This document shows, piece by piece, positions 26,045 to 34,577 of a DNA stretch of 64,000 nucleotides. The stretch's first letter is position 1; the number at the start of each line of letters is the position of its first letter. The notes under the pieces were generated by a model that made no database searches, was not told the origin of the DNA, and saw only the letters and a program-made list of their open reading frames with translations. The position numbers were made by a program, and so were the translations under genes. The stretch spans positions 1,304,501 through 1,368,500 of the forward strand of contig NZ_LROY01000001.1 of NCBI RefSeq assembly GCF_001639145.1. Direction: 5' to 3'. The stretch comes from Microbulbifer sp. Q7 (lineage in GTDB: Bacteria > Pseudomonadota > Gammaproteobacteria > Pseudomonadales > Cellvibrionaceae).

Positions 26045-27271
26045 TCAGGTGCCGAACTGCGCAGTAATCACGTTACCGGCGCTTGTCTGTTTGCGAAGGT
26101 TGTCGAGGTGGTCGGCCCACTTTTGCATCATTTCGGCGCGTTGTGGCAGGTGCTTTGTGCGATTGTAGGCGCGTCCCAAGGTGTCCTTCACCCCGTGGGC
26201 CAGTTGGTGCTCAATGTAGTCGATGCGGAAGCCCAGAACCTCGTCCAAAAGGGTTCTGGCCATTGCCCGGAAGCCGTGCGCGGTCATGGTTTCGTTGTCA
26301 TAGCCCAGCGAGCGTAGTGCCGTTCTAACGCCATTGTCTGACAGGGGGCGGCTTTGGCCCCGGGCGGAAGGGAACACGTATTGGCCGCGCCCGGTCAGTG
26401 GCTCCAACTCCCGCAGCAGGAGAAGGGATTGTTCCGCCAGCGGGATGATGTGCGGTTCGCTCGTCTTCATCTTTTCCGCCGGTATTTCTATCTGCTTGGC
26501 CTCCCAGTTAACCTCTGCCCATTCCAGCTTTCGCAGTTCCCCTGGGCGGCAGAACAGCAGTGGTGACAGTTTGAGGGCCGTTTTCACCACGGGGGTCCCT
26601 TGATATCCCTCGATGGCTACCATCAGCTTGCCGACCTCTACCGGGTCTGTAATCGCGGCCAGATGTTTCTTCTTTGTGGGCTTGAGGGCGCCAGTTAGGT
26701 CTGTGGTGGGGTCGCGGTCGGCTTTCCCGGTGGCAACTGCGAAGCGGAAGACCTGGCTAGCAACCCGCTTAACCCTATGGGCGGTCTCAATGGTTCCTCT
26801 GCTCTCAATGCGCCGCAGGCAGCGTAAGACCTCTGGTGGGGTGATTTCAGAAACCGGGCGCCGGCCCAGGTATGGCAGTAGGTCTCGGTTCAGTGCCATC
26901 TTTGCGCGGTCTGTGGAGGTCTTTGAAAGATGGGTCATTTTCGAGGCGAACCACTCTTCACTCACTGCTGAAAAGCTGTTTCGGTTTGCCTCAGTGGCAG
27001 CTTCCTTTCGGGCACGCTTGACGTCCCTCGGGTCGAGGCCTTGGGCGACATGCTCTCTTGCTTCGTCGCGGGCTTGGCGTGCATGTTTCAGGCTTACCTC
27101 TGGGTAGATGCCCAATGCCAAATCGCTGCGCTTATCGTGCAGGCGAAAGCGGAAGACCCAGCGTTTAGTACCGTTGGGTTTCACTTCCAGGTAGAGCCCC
27201 TTTTCATCAGCTTCCAGGTACTTCTTCTCGCGGGGCTTGAGGGCTTTTGCCTTGGTGTCGGACAGGGCCAA
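26045..27271 (-). CDS. P4-type tyrosine integrase, ssrA-targeting
   Basis: Site-specific recombinase of 408 aa. The TTG at 27271 is chosen because the product then begins MALSDTKAKALKP, the usual P4-integrase opening, and GGAG sits 8 bases upstream; longer in-frame starts would run into the attachment region. Order: arm-binding DUF4102 domain (to about 90), core-binding helices (about 105-200), catalytic domain with Arg (CRPGELRKLEW), H-x-x-R (HGFRAMAR), His (QLAHG) and Tyr (AYNRT). It lies next to the 3' end of ssrA, the normal position for an enzyme that inserts its element there. Repeats resembling arm sites lie directly upstream. Confidence 0.92.
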   Translation of the reverse strand: MALSDTKAKALKPREKKYLEADEKGLYLEVKPNGTKRWVFRFRLHDKRSDLALGIYPEVSLKHARQARDEAREHVAQGLDPRDVKRARKEAATEANRNSFSAVSEEWFASKMTHLSKTSTDRAKMALNRDLLPYLGRRPVSEITPPEVLRCLRRIESRGTIETAHRVKRVASQVFRFAVATGKADRDPTTDLTGALKPTKKKHLAAITDPVEVGKLMVAIEGYQGTPVVKTALKLSPLLFCRPGELRKLEWAEVNWEAKQIEIPAEKMKTSEPHIIPLAEQSLLLLRELEPLTGRGQYVFPSARGQSRPLSDNGVRTALRSLGYDNETMTAHGFRAMARTLLDEVLGFRIDYIEHQLAHGVKDTLGRAYNRTKHLPQRAEMMQKWADHLDNLRKQTSAGNVITAQFGT

Positions 27272-27344
27272 GGGTTCAACTCCATATTGGTAATTTGGGG
27301 GTGGTCCGCTCGATCCCACATGAATCGGGGCTTTCCGGTGGTTT

Positions 27345-27417
27345 GGTGGGGTCAAGGCGACGGGATTCCAGAATCCCACCATTAACCCCACCCAAAACGG
27401 CTAGATTTGGTGGGGTT
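27345..27417. repeat. Integrase arm-type repeats, right end of element
   Basis: Three copies of the 9-mer GGTGGGGTT/AACCCCACC or a one-base variant: 27345-27353 (GGTGGGGTC), 27384-27392 (AACCCCACC) and 27409-27417 (GGTGGGGTT). A weaker copy, AATCCCACC, is at 27372-27380. The same word occurs twice near the left end (19783-19803). Confidence 0.55.
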
Positions 27418-27451
27418 GCGTTAGACTAACTGAGACAGTCCAGATAAGCAA

Positions 27452-27485
27452 AAGCCCCGAAAACACTGGGCTTTCGAGGCTTTTT
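27452..27485. terminator. Rho-independent terminator downstream of ssrA
   Basis: AAGCCCCGAAA (27452-27462) and TTTCGAGGCTT (27472-27482) form an 11-bp stem (one G-T pair on the minus strand) with a 9-base loop, followed by T5 on the plus strand and TTTTGC on the minus strand. It would stop ssrA transcription before the integrase region. If the element did insert at the ssrA 3' end, this terminator came with it. Confidence 0.75.
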
Positions 27486-27507
27486 GAGGTCGTCTTAGAC
27501 GATTGTT

Positions 27508-27530
27508 TGGTGGAGATGGCGGGAGTCGAA
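27508..27530. other. Right attachment site (attR) within ssrA 3' end
   Basis: The last bases of the tRNA-like part of ssrA (T-arm and acceptor strand, CCACCA at the 3' end) resemble the left-end sequence at 19709-19730. P4-type integrases typically recombine in this part of tRNA or tmRNA genes, rebuilding the gene's 3' end. Confidence 0.7.
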
Positions 27531-27897
27531 CCCGCGTCCGTCAGCACTCTGCCAGAGGCTCTACATGCTTAGATCCGCCTATTGATTTAGCTCTTTACAG
27601 CCCAGCGGGCAGGACGTTAAGAGCGAGCCTGAATAAGTTTTAGGCCATCCACGTCAGGCACGCTTCAGGACGATCCAGTTCTGTATGACAGCCTGCAGCG
27701 CGGTACTGGAACCTTACTGTAGGCCGCTAAGGGGCGAACCCTTAGTTAGTGCTTTCCAAGCTGCTTACGCAGCGAGTTGGGCACCGTAGTTGTCGTCGTT
27801 GGCAACTAATAAAATGCAGCTTTGGATTTACGTGATTCGCTACCCTCACGGCATGCACCCATGGTTTCGCAACCAACGTCGAATCCAAGTCATCCCC
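27508..27897 (-). ncRNA. ssrA: Transfer-messenger RNA (tmRNA)
   Basis: tmRNA of about 390 nt, which rescues stalled ribosomes together with SmpB. The 5' end GGGGATG pairs with the 3' CATCTCC before ACCA, a 7-bp acceptor stem. The 5' part reads GGATTCGACG and the T-arm GGTTCGACTCC, both standard. The tag frame on the minus strand (27803 to 27765) starts with resume codon GCC and encodes ANDDNYGAQLAA followed by TAA. CCA is encoded. smpB lies about 3 kb away on the same strand, and an integrative element uses the 3' end as its target. Confidence 0.95.
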
Positions 27898-28029
27898 GGT
27901 TCGACCCAACGTGCAGTGTGTGCAGGCTGGTCAGTTCGAAACGCATTTGCGTGTTGCGCAGTATACCTGAAGGTCTCTGGCCACCATAGGGTGGCGGCAC
28001 AATTTTGTGACCGTTCAGTGCCCTTCCGG

Positions 28030-29433
28030 CTACGTGCGCTCAAACAGGGCGATGGACTCCACATGGGTGGTGTGGGGGAACATGTCCATCACCCCTGCCT
28101 TAGTTAGACGGTAGCCGCGCTGCAGAAGTTCCGCGGTATCGCGCGCGAGGGTGGCGGGGTTGCAGGAGACGTAGACGATGCGTTTGGCACCAAAGTGCGC
28201 GATGTTGCGCACCACTTCGAGGGCGCCGGTGCGCGGTGGGTCCAGTAGGATCTTGTCGAAGCCGCCGCGGGCCCAGGGGCTGGTGGAGAAGTCTTCGGTG
28301 AGGTCGGCGGCCTGGAATTGCACGTTGCCGAGCTGGTTGTGCTCAGCATTCTCGCGGCCCCGGCGGGTGAGCGCGAGGGCGCCTTCGACGCCAACCACTT
28401 CGGCGGCGCGTTTGGCCAGTGGCAGGGTGAAGTTGCCAAGGCCGCAGAACAGGTCCAGCACCCGCTCGCCGGGCTGCGGGTCCAGCAGTTCGATGGCGCG
28501 GTGCACCATCTGCCGGTTGATGGCGAAGTTCACCTGCACAAAGTCCTGCGGGTGGAAGTGCAGGGTGAGGTCGAATTCCGGCAGTTTGTAGCTGAGCCGT
28601 TCGTCGCCGTCTTCCGGCCATACTTTGCGCTGGGTGTCGTCAGCCTGCAGGTACAGGTGCCACCCCAGTGGCTGTACGAAGTCGAGCCAGCGTTGGCGGT
28701 CTTCGTCCGGCAGGGGCTTGAGGTGGCGCACCACCAGTGCGATGGCGTCTTCACCTGCGGCGACCTCGATATGGGAGATCTGCCGGCCCTCCTGGCAGCG
28801 CTCGATAAGCTGGCGCAGCTGCGGCAACTGGCTGGAGAAGGACTCCGGCATCACCAGGCATTCGCGGATGTCGGTGAGGTTGTTGGAGCGCTTTTCGCGG
28901 AAGCCCAGCACCAGGCGCGGTTTGCTGGCGGCTCCTTTTTTGTGCGGCGGTTTCACATAGCGGACGCCGAGGCGGGCCTTGCGGCGGTAACCGGCAATGT
29001 CGGCAGTGAGAGGCGGCAGCACCTGCTCCGGGCTGGCGCTGGCAAAGCGCTGCAGCTGGTCCAGCAGGATCTGCTGTTTCGCGGCGATCTGTGCCGTGGG
29101 CTGCATATGCTGGAGGGCGCAGCCGCCGCAGGTTTCGGCATGGGGGCAGGGTGGTGACTGGCGATCAGCAGACGGGCTGAGGATGTCCGTGGCCACCGCT
29201 TCATCGAATTTTGCGCGGCTGGCGGTGTAGCGTATGCGCACTTTCTCCCCGGGCAGGGCGTTGTCCACAAACAGGGTCTTGCCCTGGTGCCGGGCGATAC
29301 CGCGTACCTCGTGACTGAAGCGCTCGATATCGACCTCGGGAGTGCCTTGGGCGGGTTGTTGCTGCCCGGGCCGGCCGGATGCACGGTTGCCGGAGCGATT
29401 GCGAAAGATCGAGGGCGGTTTTCTGGCAGGCAT
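28030..29433 (-). CDS. rlmD: 23S rRNA m5U1939 methyltransferase RlmD
   Basis: SAM-dependent RNA methyltransferase of 467 aa that modifies U1939 of 23S rRNA. Order: N-terminal basic region, TRAM domain (about 35-90), iron-sulfur cysteines (CPHAETCGGC plus an earlier or later Cys), and the methyltransferase domain with SAM motif LDLFCGLGNFTLPL at about 325 and catalytic VSCNPATLARD near 425. Length fits the family. It is the first gene upstream of ssrA on the same strand, with about 130 bp between them carrying the ssrA promoter. Confidence 0.93.
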   Translation of the reverse strand: MPARKPPSIFRNRSGNRASGRPGQQQPAQGTPEVDIERFSHEVRGIARHQGKTLFVDNALPGEKVRIRYTASRAKFDEAVATDILSPSADRQSPPCPHAETCGGCALQHMQPTAQIAAKQQILLDQLQRFASASPEQVLPPLTADIAGYRRKARLGVRYVKPPHKKGAASKPRLVLGFREKRSNNLTDIRECLVMPESFSSQLPQLRQLIERCQEGRQISHIEVAAGEDAIALVVRHLKPLPDEDRQRWLDFVQPLGWHLYLQADDTQRKVWPEDGDERLSYKLPEFDLTLHFHPQDFVQVNFAINRQMVHRAIELLDPQPGERVLDLFCGLGNFTLPLAKRAAEVVGVEGALALTRRGRENAEHNQLGNVQFQAADLTEDFSTSPWARGGFDKILLDPPRTGALEVVRNIAHFGAKRIVYVSCNPATLARDTAELLQRGYRLTKAGVMDMFPHTTHVESIALFERT

Positions 29434-29499
29434 AGATTAGTGTCGGGGCAGCTCGGGTGGGGGGGGCGGGCTTCGGCTGACGCGGGTCAGGTAAAGCGT

Positions 29500-29529
29500 C
29501 GCCGGGCTGCGCGTATCGGCAGCCCGGCG
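29500..29529 (-). terminator. Stem-loop after NSS transporter gene
   Basis: CGCCGGGCTGC and GCAGCCCGGCG form a perfect 11-bp GC-rich stem with an 8-base loop, 16 bp after the transporter stop. The T-tract is poor, so the stop may be partial and allow read-through into rlmD. Confidence 0.5.
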
Positions 29530-29544
29530 GGTACATCGGGGTAA

Positions 29545-30891
29545 TTACAGCACAGTTTGCGCGAAGGCGGCGAGGATCAGCAGTGGGCACACGATGCGCA
29601 CGTACCAGGGCCAGACTTTCCAGAACAGGGTGTTCTCGATGCCCGGGTGTCCTTCCTGGAGTTCCACCAGCAGCTGGTCGCGGCGCCAGATCCAGCCGGC
29701 AAAGACACACAGGGCAACGCCCAGCAGCGGCTGACCATATTCCGTTGCCGCGGAGATCACCAGCCCAAACAGCGCCTCAAAATTGAAAATGATGACGGTA
29801 CTGATGACAAAGATCAGAGCGCCCATCAGCAGGGTGGCGGGCTTGCGTTTCAGCTTCAGGCTCTCGATGCAGAACGCCACCGGCACTTCCAGCATGGAGA
29901 TGGAGGAGGTGAGGGAGGCGATGGTCATCAGCGCGAAGAACGCGATGGCTACAAACAGTCCGGAGGTGCCCATGGAGTCGAACAGGGCCGGCAGTACCTG
30001 CAGGATCAGGCCGGGGCCGGCAATCAGGTCGCCGGCTTCGGAGTAAATCTGGGTGCCGGCTTCCTGGGCCACGTACATCGCCGGCAGGATCAGCAGGCCG
30101 GCGGTGAACGCGATACCCACGTCGATCAGGGTCACCAGTGCGCCGAGTCGGGGAAGACTCTCTTGCTTGCTGAGGTAGGAACCGTAGATCAGCATGGTGC
30201 CAACACCGAGGGACAGGGAGAAGAAGGCCTGGCCCATGGCGGACAGCAGCAGCTGTGGTGACAGCTTGCTGAAGTCGGGGATCAGGTAGGCTTCCAGGCC
30301 CTTGAAGGCGCCGGGCTGGGCCAGCACATACACGATCAGCAGCAGCAGCAGAATAAGCAGTGCCGGCATCAGCAGGGTCGACCAGCGCTCGATGCCCTTC
30401 TCAACCCCGCTGGCAATAATCAGCATGGTGAGACCACTGAAAATCGCGGTGAAGGTGAAGTTGCGCGCGGTGCTGTCACCGGTGAGCCAGCTGGCGGTTT
30501 CGGTGGCGCCGACCAGGTTGGCGAAGGGGTCCGCCAGATGGGCCACCATCCAGCCGGCCACAATGGCGTAGAAGCTGAGAATGAGCGAGGCAACGAGGAT
30601 GCCGCCAAACCCGGCCAGGGTGCCCACGCCGCGGCTCACGGGCCCCGGAGAAATGCTGCGCAGGGCCTTTACCATGTTGCTACGCGCGTAGCGGCCAATG
30701 GACAGTTCCGCCATCAGCACCGGATACGCCAGCAGAAAGGCGAGTACCAGGTATACGACCACAAAGGCGGCGCCGCCGTTGGCGGCCACGTTGGTGGGGA
30801 AGCCCCAGATATTGCCGAGGCCGACGGCGGAGCCTGCGGCGGCCATCAGAAAGCCGAAGTTGGAGCTGAATTGTCCTCGCGGTGCACTCAT
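29545..30891 (-). CDS. Sodium-dependent NSS-family transporter
   Basis: Sodium:neurotransmitter-symporter-family permease of 448 aa with about 11 hydrophobic segments. The first segment carries the substrate/sodium site pattern GFLMAAAGSAVGLGNIWGFP, typical of LeuT-like proteins. It probably imports amino acids with sodium; the substrate is not predictable. A second NSS gene (31469-32887) lies on the other side of smpB. The two share the N-terminal pattern, AMGQAFFSLSLG versus AMSQAFFSLSLG, and similar length, so they are paralogues. Confidence 0.92.
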   Translation of the reverse strand: MSAPRGQFSSNFGFLMAAAGSAVGLGNIWGFPTNVAANGGAAFVVVYLVLAFLLAYPVLMAELSIGRYARSNMVKALRSISPGPVSRGVGTLAGFGGILVASLILSFYAIVAGWMVAHLADPFANLVGATETASWLTGDSTARNFTFTAIFSGLTMLIIASGVEKGIERWSTLLMPALLILLLLLIVYVLAQPGAFKGLEAYLIPDFSKLSPQLLLSAMGQAFFSLSLGVGTMLIYGSYLSKQESLPRLGALVTLIDVGIAFTAGLLILPAMYVAQEAGTQIYSEAGDLIAGPGLILQVLPALFDSMGTSGLFVAIAFFALMTIASLTSSISMLEVPVAFCIESLKLKRKPATLLMGALIFVISTVIIFNFEALFGLVISAATEYGQPLLGVALCVFAGWIWRRDQLLVELQEGHPGIENTLFWKVWPWYVRIVCPLLILAAFAQTVL

Positions 30892-30943
30892 GGTAAATCT
30901 CGTCGTTATTCTTTTGTTATGGTTTTGCTGTCAGGTTCGGCGG

Positions 30944-31423
30944 TTAGCGGTGCTCGGTGCGCATTACCCGCTGCTTCACCCGGTTCCAGTCGCGCTCTTT
31001 TTCGGTCTCGCGCTTGTCGTGAGAGGCCTTGCCCTTTGCCAGCGCAACTTCGCACTTGATCAGGTGCTTTTTCCAGTAGATCGCGGTGCACACGCAGGTG
31101 TAGCCCTTCTGGTTAACGGCGGCGAAGAGCTTGGCGATCTCGCGGCGGTTGAGCAGCAGGCGGCGGGTGCGGTCGGGTTCGGTGACGTAGTGGGTAGAGG
31201 CGCTGGCCAACGGCTGGATACGCGCACCCAGCAGCCAGGCCTGCCCGTCCTTGAACAGTACGTAACTGTCGGTGAGCTGGGCCTTGCCCTCGCGGCAGGA
31301 TTTTACCTCCCACCCCTGTAATTCCAGGCCCGCCTCAAACTTCTCCTCGATGAAGTAATCGTGTTTCGCCTTCTTGTTGAGGGCGATGGTGTTTGAGGAC
31401 GGAGCCTTTTTCTTTTTTGCCAT
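30944..31423 (-). CDS. smpB: SsrA-binding protein SmpB
   Basis: tmRNA partner of 159 aa that delivers alanyl-tmRNA to stalled ribosomes. Typical motifs are present: [59 protein letters not shown] and the basic C-terminal tail ([19 protein letters not shown]) that enters the mRNA channel. It is flanked on both sides by NSS transporter genes and lies about 3 kb from ssrA. Confidence 0.97.
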   Translation of the reverse strand: MAKKKKAPSSNTIALNKKAKHDYFIEEKFEAGLELQGWEVKSCREGKAQLTDSYVLFKDGQAWLLGARIQPLASASTHYVTEPDRTRRLLLNRREIAKLFAAVNQKGYTCVCTAIYWKKHLIKCEVALAKGKASHDKRETEKERDWNRVKQRVMRTEHR

Positions 31424-31468
31424 GAAAACTAACTATCGGTACATCAGGTGCCGGTACGGCAACATGCA

Positions 31469-32887
31469 TTAGAAAATACTGGAGCCAAAAAACTTCAGTG
31501 CAACCGTGTTGATAAAGATCAACAGCAGGATTGCCGGAATGAAGGTGCCCAGTGAGAAGTTCACATACTTCTGCGACAGGGAGCCGGCAAAGGCTTTGTC
31601 ACCTTCCTGCAGCTCCGCGTCAAAATTGGCTTTCTTCCACTTGTAGATCACGAAGATACACACCAGCAAGCCATTGAGGGGCAGTATGGTGTCGTAAAAC
31701 AGGATTTCTACCAAGTCGAAAAACGATTTGTTACTGCCCGCCAGGGTGACGAACTGGGTCAGCCAGTCTGCCATACCGAAGGACATGGCGCAGCCTACCG
31801 CCAGCACCAGCTGGATGGCGGCAATGGTGTAGATGGCCTTGCGGCGTGACATGCCGCGCTCGTCGCGCAGCGTGGCTACCGGCACCTCAATGATGGAGAC
31901 CAGGGAGGTCAGTGCCGCAATGAATACAAGGAAGAAGAAGGCGCCGGCGAAAATACTGGCGCCAGCGTAACCAATGCTGTCCTGCAGCGACAGGAAGATC
32001 TTCGGCAGGAACAGGAAAATCATGCCGGCAGAGGAATCGCTCAGGGAGGTGGTGTCAATCTGCGGATTGAAGTGGAAAATGCTCGGCAGGATCAGCAGGC
32101 CGGCGGTAAACGCCACCAGGGTATCGGTAATGGCGACGGCACGGGCAGATCCGGGAATGGAGTCGCGCCGCTTCATATACGAGCCATAGGTAATCATGAT
32201 CCCCATGCCCAGAGACAGGGAGAAGAAGGCCTGCGACATGGCCTTGCTGACCACTTCCGAGGTGAGCTTGGAAAAGTCCGGAATCAGGTAGTACTGCACG
32301 CCCAGCATGGCGTTTTCGCGGGTCAGTACAAACAGCACCAGCACCAGCAGCATGACGAACAGCATCGGCATCAGGGTTTTGGCCGCCCGCTCGATACCGT
32401 CTTTTACCCCCATCGACAGTACGCCGTTGATAATCAGCATCAGCGCGATGAGGTACAGGAACACGGTCTTGGAATTGATGAACTCGCCAAAGTAGGCCTC
32501 GGTGGCTAGCAGGCCCAGGTTGCCTTTGAATACTTCCACCAGGTAACCAAGAATCCATACGGTCACCACCATGTAGAACACGGCGATCATGAATGGGGTA
32601 ATCAGGGCGAACCAGCCGGGAATGCGCCACAGGCGCGAGCCGCCGGAAAGCTGGCGATAAGCGCCCACCGGGTCTTTGTCGGATTTACGTCCCAGGGCCA
32701 GTTCGGCCATCATTACCGGCAGGCAGATCAGAAAAACGAACAGCGCGTACACCAGCAAAAACGCACCGCCGCCACTTTTGGTGGCAGCGACGGGAAAGGA
32801 AACCAGGTTGCCGATACCGACGGCGGAGCCGGCGGCGGCCAAAACGAACCCGAGACGGGAGCCAAAATGTTCTCTTGCTGCGGACAT
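31469..32887 (-). CDS. Sodium-dependent NSS-family transporter (second copy)
   Basis: NSS permease of 472 aa. It begins MSAAREHFGSRLGFVLAAAG, then SAVGIGNLVSFP, the unwound first helix that binds sodium and substrate. There are about 12 hydrophobic segments. It is related to, but clearly distinct from, the 448-aa transporter on the other side of smpB. It is divergent from ratA. It is probably an amino-acid importer; the substrate is unknown. Confidence 0.92.
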   Translation of the reverse strand: MSAAREHFGSRLGFVLAAAGSAVGIGNLVSFPVAATKSGGGAFLLVYALFVFLICLPVMMAELALGRKSDKDPVGAYRQLSGGSRLWRIPGWFALITPFMIAVFYMVVTVWILGYLVEVFKGNLGLLATEAYFGEFINSKTVFLYLIALMLIINGVLSMGVKDGIERAAKTLMPMLFVMLLVLVLFVLTRENAMLGVQYYLIPDFSKLTSEVVSKAMSQAFFSLSLGMGIMITYGSYMKRRDSIPGSARAVAITDTLVAFTAGLLILPSIFHFNPQIDTTSLSDSSAGMIFLFLPKIFLSLQDSIGYAGASIFAGAFFFLVFIAALTSLVSIIEVPVATLRDERGMSRRKAIYTIAAIQLVLAVGCAMSFGMADWLTQFVTLAGSNKSFFDLVEILFYDTILPLNGLLVCIFVIYKWKKANFDAELQEGDKAFAGSLSQKYVNFSLGTFIPAILLLIFINTVALKFFGSSIF

Positions 32888-33078
32888 AAATCTTCTCGCT
32901 TGCCTGTTATTCTTGTCGCCAGAATGATTGTGGGACTGGGTAGTCTTTGCGATTACCTGCAGTCGAAAGGACGGATTGTTGCAGGATTTAGCCGCCTTGA
33001 GTAGCGTCCGTGGCTAAAATCGGTCAGCCTCCCACCAGATAGGCAAGAAAACCGTAGTTGTCGGGCAAGGTTTAATCA

Positions 33079-33519
33079 ATGACAAATATTGAGCGCAGCG
33101 CACTGGTGATGTTCAGTGCAGAGCAGATGTTTGACCTGGTGAATGATGTCGCCAGTTATCCACAGTTCCTGCCGGGGTGCCGCAGCGCGGAAATACTACA
33201 CCGGGATGCGGAGACGCTGGAGGCGCGGCTGGATTTGTCCCGCGCGGGTATCTCCCAGAGCTTTGTGACCCGCAATCGGCTGTTCCGACCGGAGCGCATG
33301 GAGCTGGTGCTGGTGGACGGTCCGTTTAGTGAATTCAGCGGTACCTGGTTGTTTACGCCGCTGGCAGAGAACGCCTGCAAGGTGAGCTTCGCACTGCAGT
33401 TCAGTGTGCAGAACCGGCTGCTTGGGGCCGCTGCGGGGAAGCTGTTCAGCGGCATTGCCAACCAGATGGTGGATGCGATGTGTGAACGGGCGAAACAGAT
33501 TTATGGAGCCGAATCATGA
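33079..33519 (+). CDS. ratA: RatA/COQ10-like START-domain protein
   Basis: Polyketide-cyclase/START-fold protein of 146 aa, with the typical opening ERSALVMFSAEQMFDLVNDV and the PQFLPGC motif. In E. coli RatA was described as a toxin affecting 70S assembly; the eukaryotic homologue COQ10 binds ubiquinone. Which role applies here is not shown. It overlaps the RnfH-family gene by 4 bp (ATGA), the conserved ratA-ratB pair, and is divergent from the smpB cluster, as in many gammaproteobacteria. Confidence 0.9.
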   Translation: MTNIERSALVMFSAEQMFDLVNDVASYPQFLPGCRSAEILHRDAETLEARLDLSRAGISQSFVTRNRLFRPERMELVLVDGPFSEFSGTWLFTPLAENACKVSFALQFSVQNRLLGAAAGKLFSGIANQMVDAMCERAKQIYGAES

Positions 33520-33845
33520 CCAACCAGAAAACCATTGCCGTGGAAGTGGTGTACGCGCTGCCCCATGAGCAGCGCCTGATGAGCCTGTTGGTGGAGCCGG
33601 GCACCACCGCCCTGCAGGCACTGGAGCAGTCGGGGATTCCACGGGAGTACCCGGAAGTGGACCCGGCAACGGCGAAGCTGGGGATATTTGGTCAGGCCCT
33701 GGGGACCAAGGGCCTGGCGGTGGCTGCGGAGTATGTGCTGCAGCCGGGGGATCGGGTGGAAGTGTACCGGCCGCTGATTGCCGATCCGAAGGAGGCGCGC
33801 AAGCAGCGCGCGGAGAAGGCAAAGCGGCAGGCGCAGGGCGGTTGA
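33516..33845 (+). CDS. ratB: RnfH-family ubiquitin-like protein (RatB)
   Basis: Small protein of 109 aa with the RnfH/ubiquitin-like fold pattern: VEVVYALPHEQRLMSLLV, ALEQSGI, GDRVEVYRPLIADPKEARKQ and a basic tail. Its start codon overlaps the ratA stop. The function of the family is poorly known. Confidence 0.9.
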   Translation: MTNQKTIAVEVVYALPHEQRLMSLLVEPGTTALQALEQSGIPREYPEVDPATAKLGIFGQALGTKGLAVAAEYVLQPGDRVEVYRPLIADPKEARKQRAEKAKRQAQGG

Positions 33846-33878
33846 GCCCTGCCGGGAGCGACGGTTAACCGGGTTGTA

Positions 33879-34223
33879 TCAGGGCCAGCCGCTGGGCTGC
33901 CAGTCGCCGCTGGTCTCGATCAGGCGGTCGCCGTTGAAGTACACGGAAAAACGCTTCTGGGTCTCTTCGCCCTTGGGGCTGCGCACACGATTGATGTAAT
34001 CCCAACGGTTGGGGTTAAACGTGTCTTCCAGTAGGGGTGTGCCCAGTACAAAACGCACCTGGCGGCGGGTCATGTCGGGCCTTAGCTGGTCCACCATTTC
34101 CTGGGTAATGATATTGCCCTGCTGCACCTGGATACGGTGAACGCCGGGAAACTTGAACAGGCTGCAGGCCGTGGCAACGCTGCAGAGTGCGGTAATCAGT
34201 AGAATTCGTACAACTGATGGCAT
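33879..34223 (-). CDS. bamE: Outer-membrane assembly lipoprotein BamE
   Basis: Small lipoprotein of the BAM complex (SmpA/OmlA family), 114 aa. The ATG at 34223 has GGAG seven bases upstream. The signal ends ATAC with the lipid-bearing Cys. The mature part has the BamE signatures VHRIQVQQGNIITQEMVDQL, MTRRQVRFVLGTPLL and FNPNRWDYI. It is divergent from fur, the arrangement also known in Pseudomonas (omlA-fur), where the two promoter regions overlap. Confidence 0.93.
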   Translation of the reverse strand: MPSVVRILLITALCSVATACSLFKFPGVHRIQVQQGNIITQEMVDQLRPDMTRRQVRFVLGTPLLEDTFNPNRWDYINRVRSPKGEETQKRFSVYFNGDRLIETSGDWQPSGWP

Positions 34224-34577
34224 TGAATGCTCCATCTGAATTTTTATTGGTGTCCCTGGCTCAGGGTGTCGAAGCGGCGCTTCGGTGCTGTGGACAGCAT
34301 AGCGGACCAACGGGCAAACATCGACGCCGCCACTGTTGACCCAACAGCCCGAGTCAACATGACATGAATAGTCGCCAATTCACCGATAAAGTTCCCCGCA
34401 GCCGCCATATTGCCGCGCTTTTGGGGCCGATTTGGCGCCTGGGGTTCCGCTGCCTTCACTGGGCGTGGATAATACCCGAACTGTGCGCCTGCCGACAGGC
34501 ACGGCGCCATTTATTACAAGCGACTATTTCGAACGACGATATAGCGATCACGAGCACACTGCGGAACTTAATAACTC
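34224..34577. other. bamE-fur divergent promoter region
   Basis: This 354-bp spacer lies between two divergent genes and must hold both promoters. I could not fix -35/-10 boxes with confidence; a TATAGC near 34540 is a weak -10 candidate for fur. No repeat or RNA gene was seen. Confidence 0.35.

Noticed and set aside
22503..27271. Full prophage or integrative conjugative element
   Set aside because: No capsid, portal, terminase, tail, lysis, relaxase or secretion genes between the two attachment sites.
27272..27391. Longer integrase N-terminus
   Set aside because: The extra 40 residues have no family match and would span the putative arm-site repeats; TTG at 27271 has GGAG at correct spacing.
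27790..28107. 105-aa open frame
   Set aside because: Overlaps the tmRNA gene and its promoter on the opposite strand; not coding.
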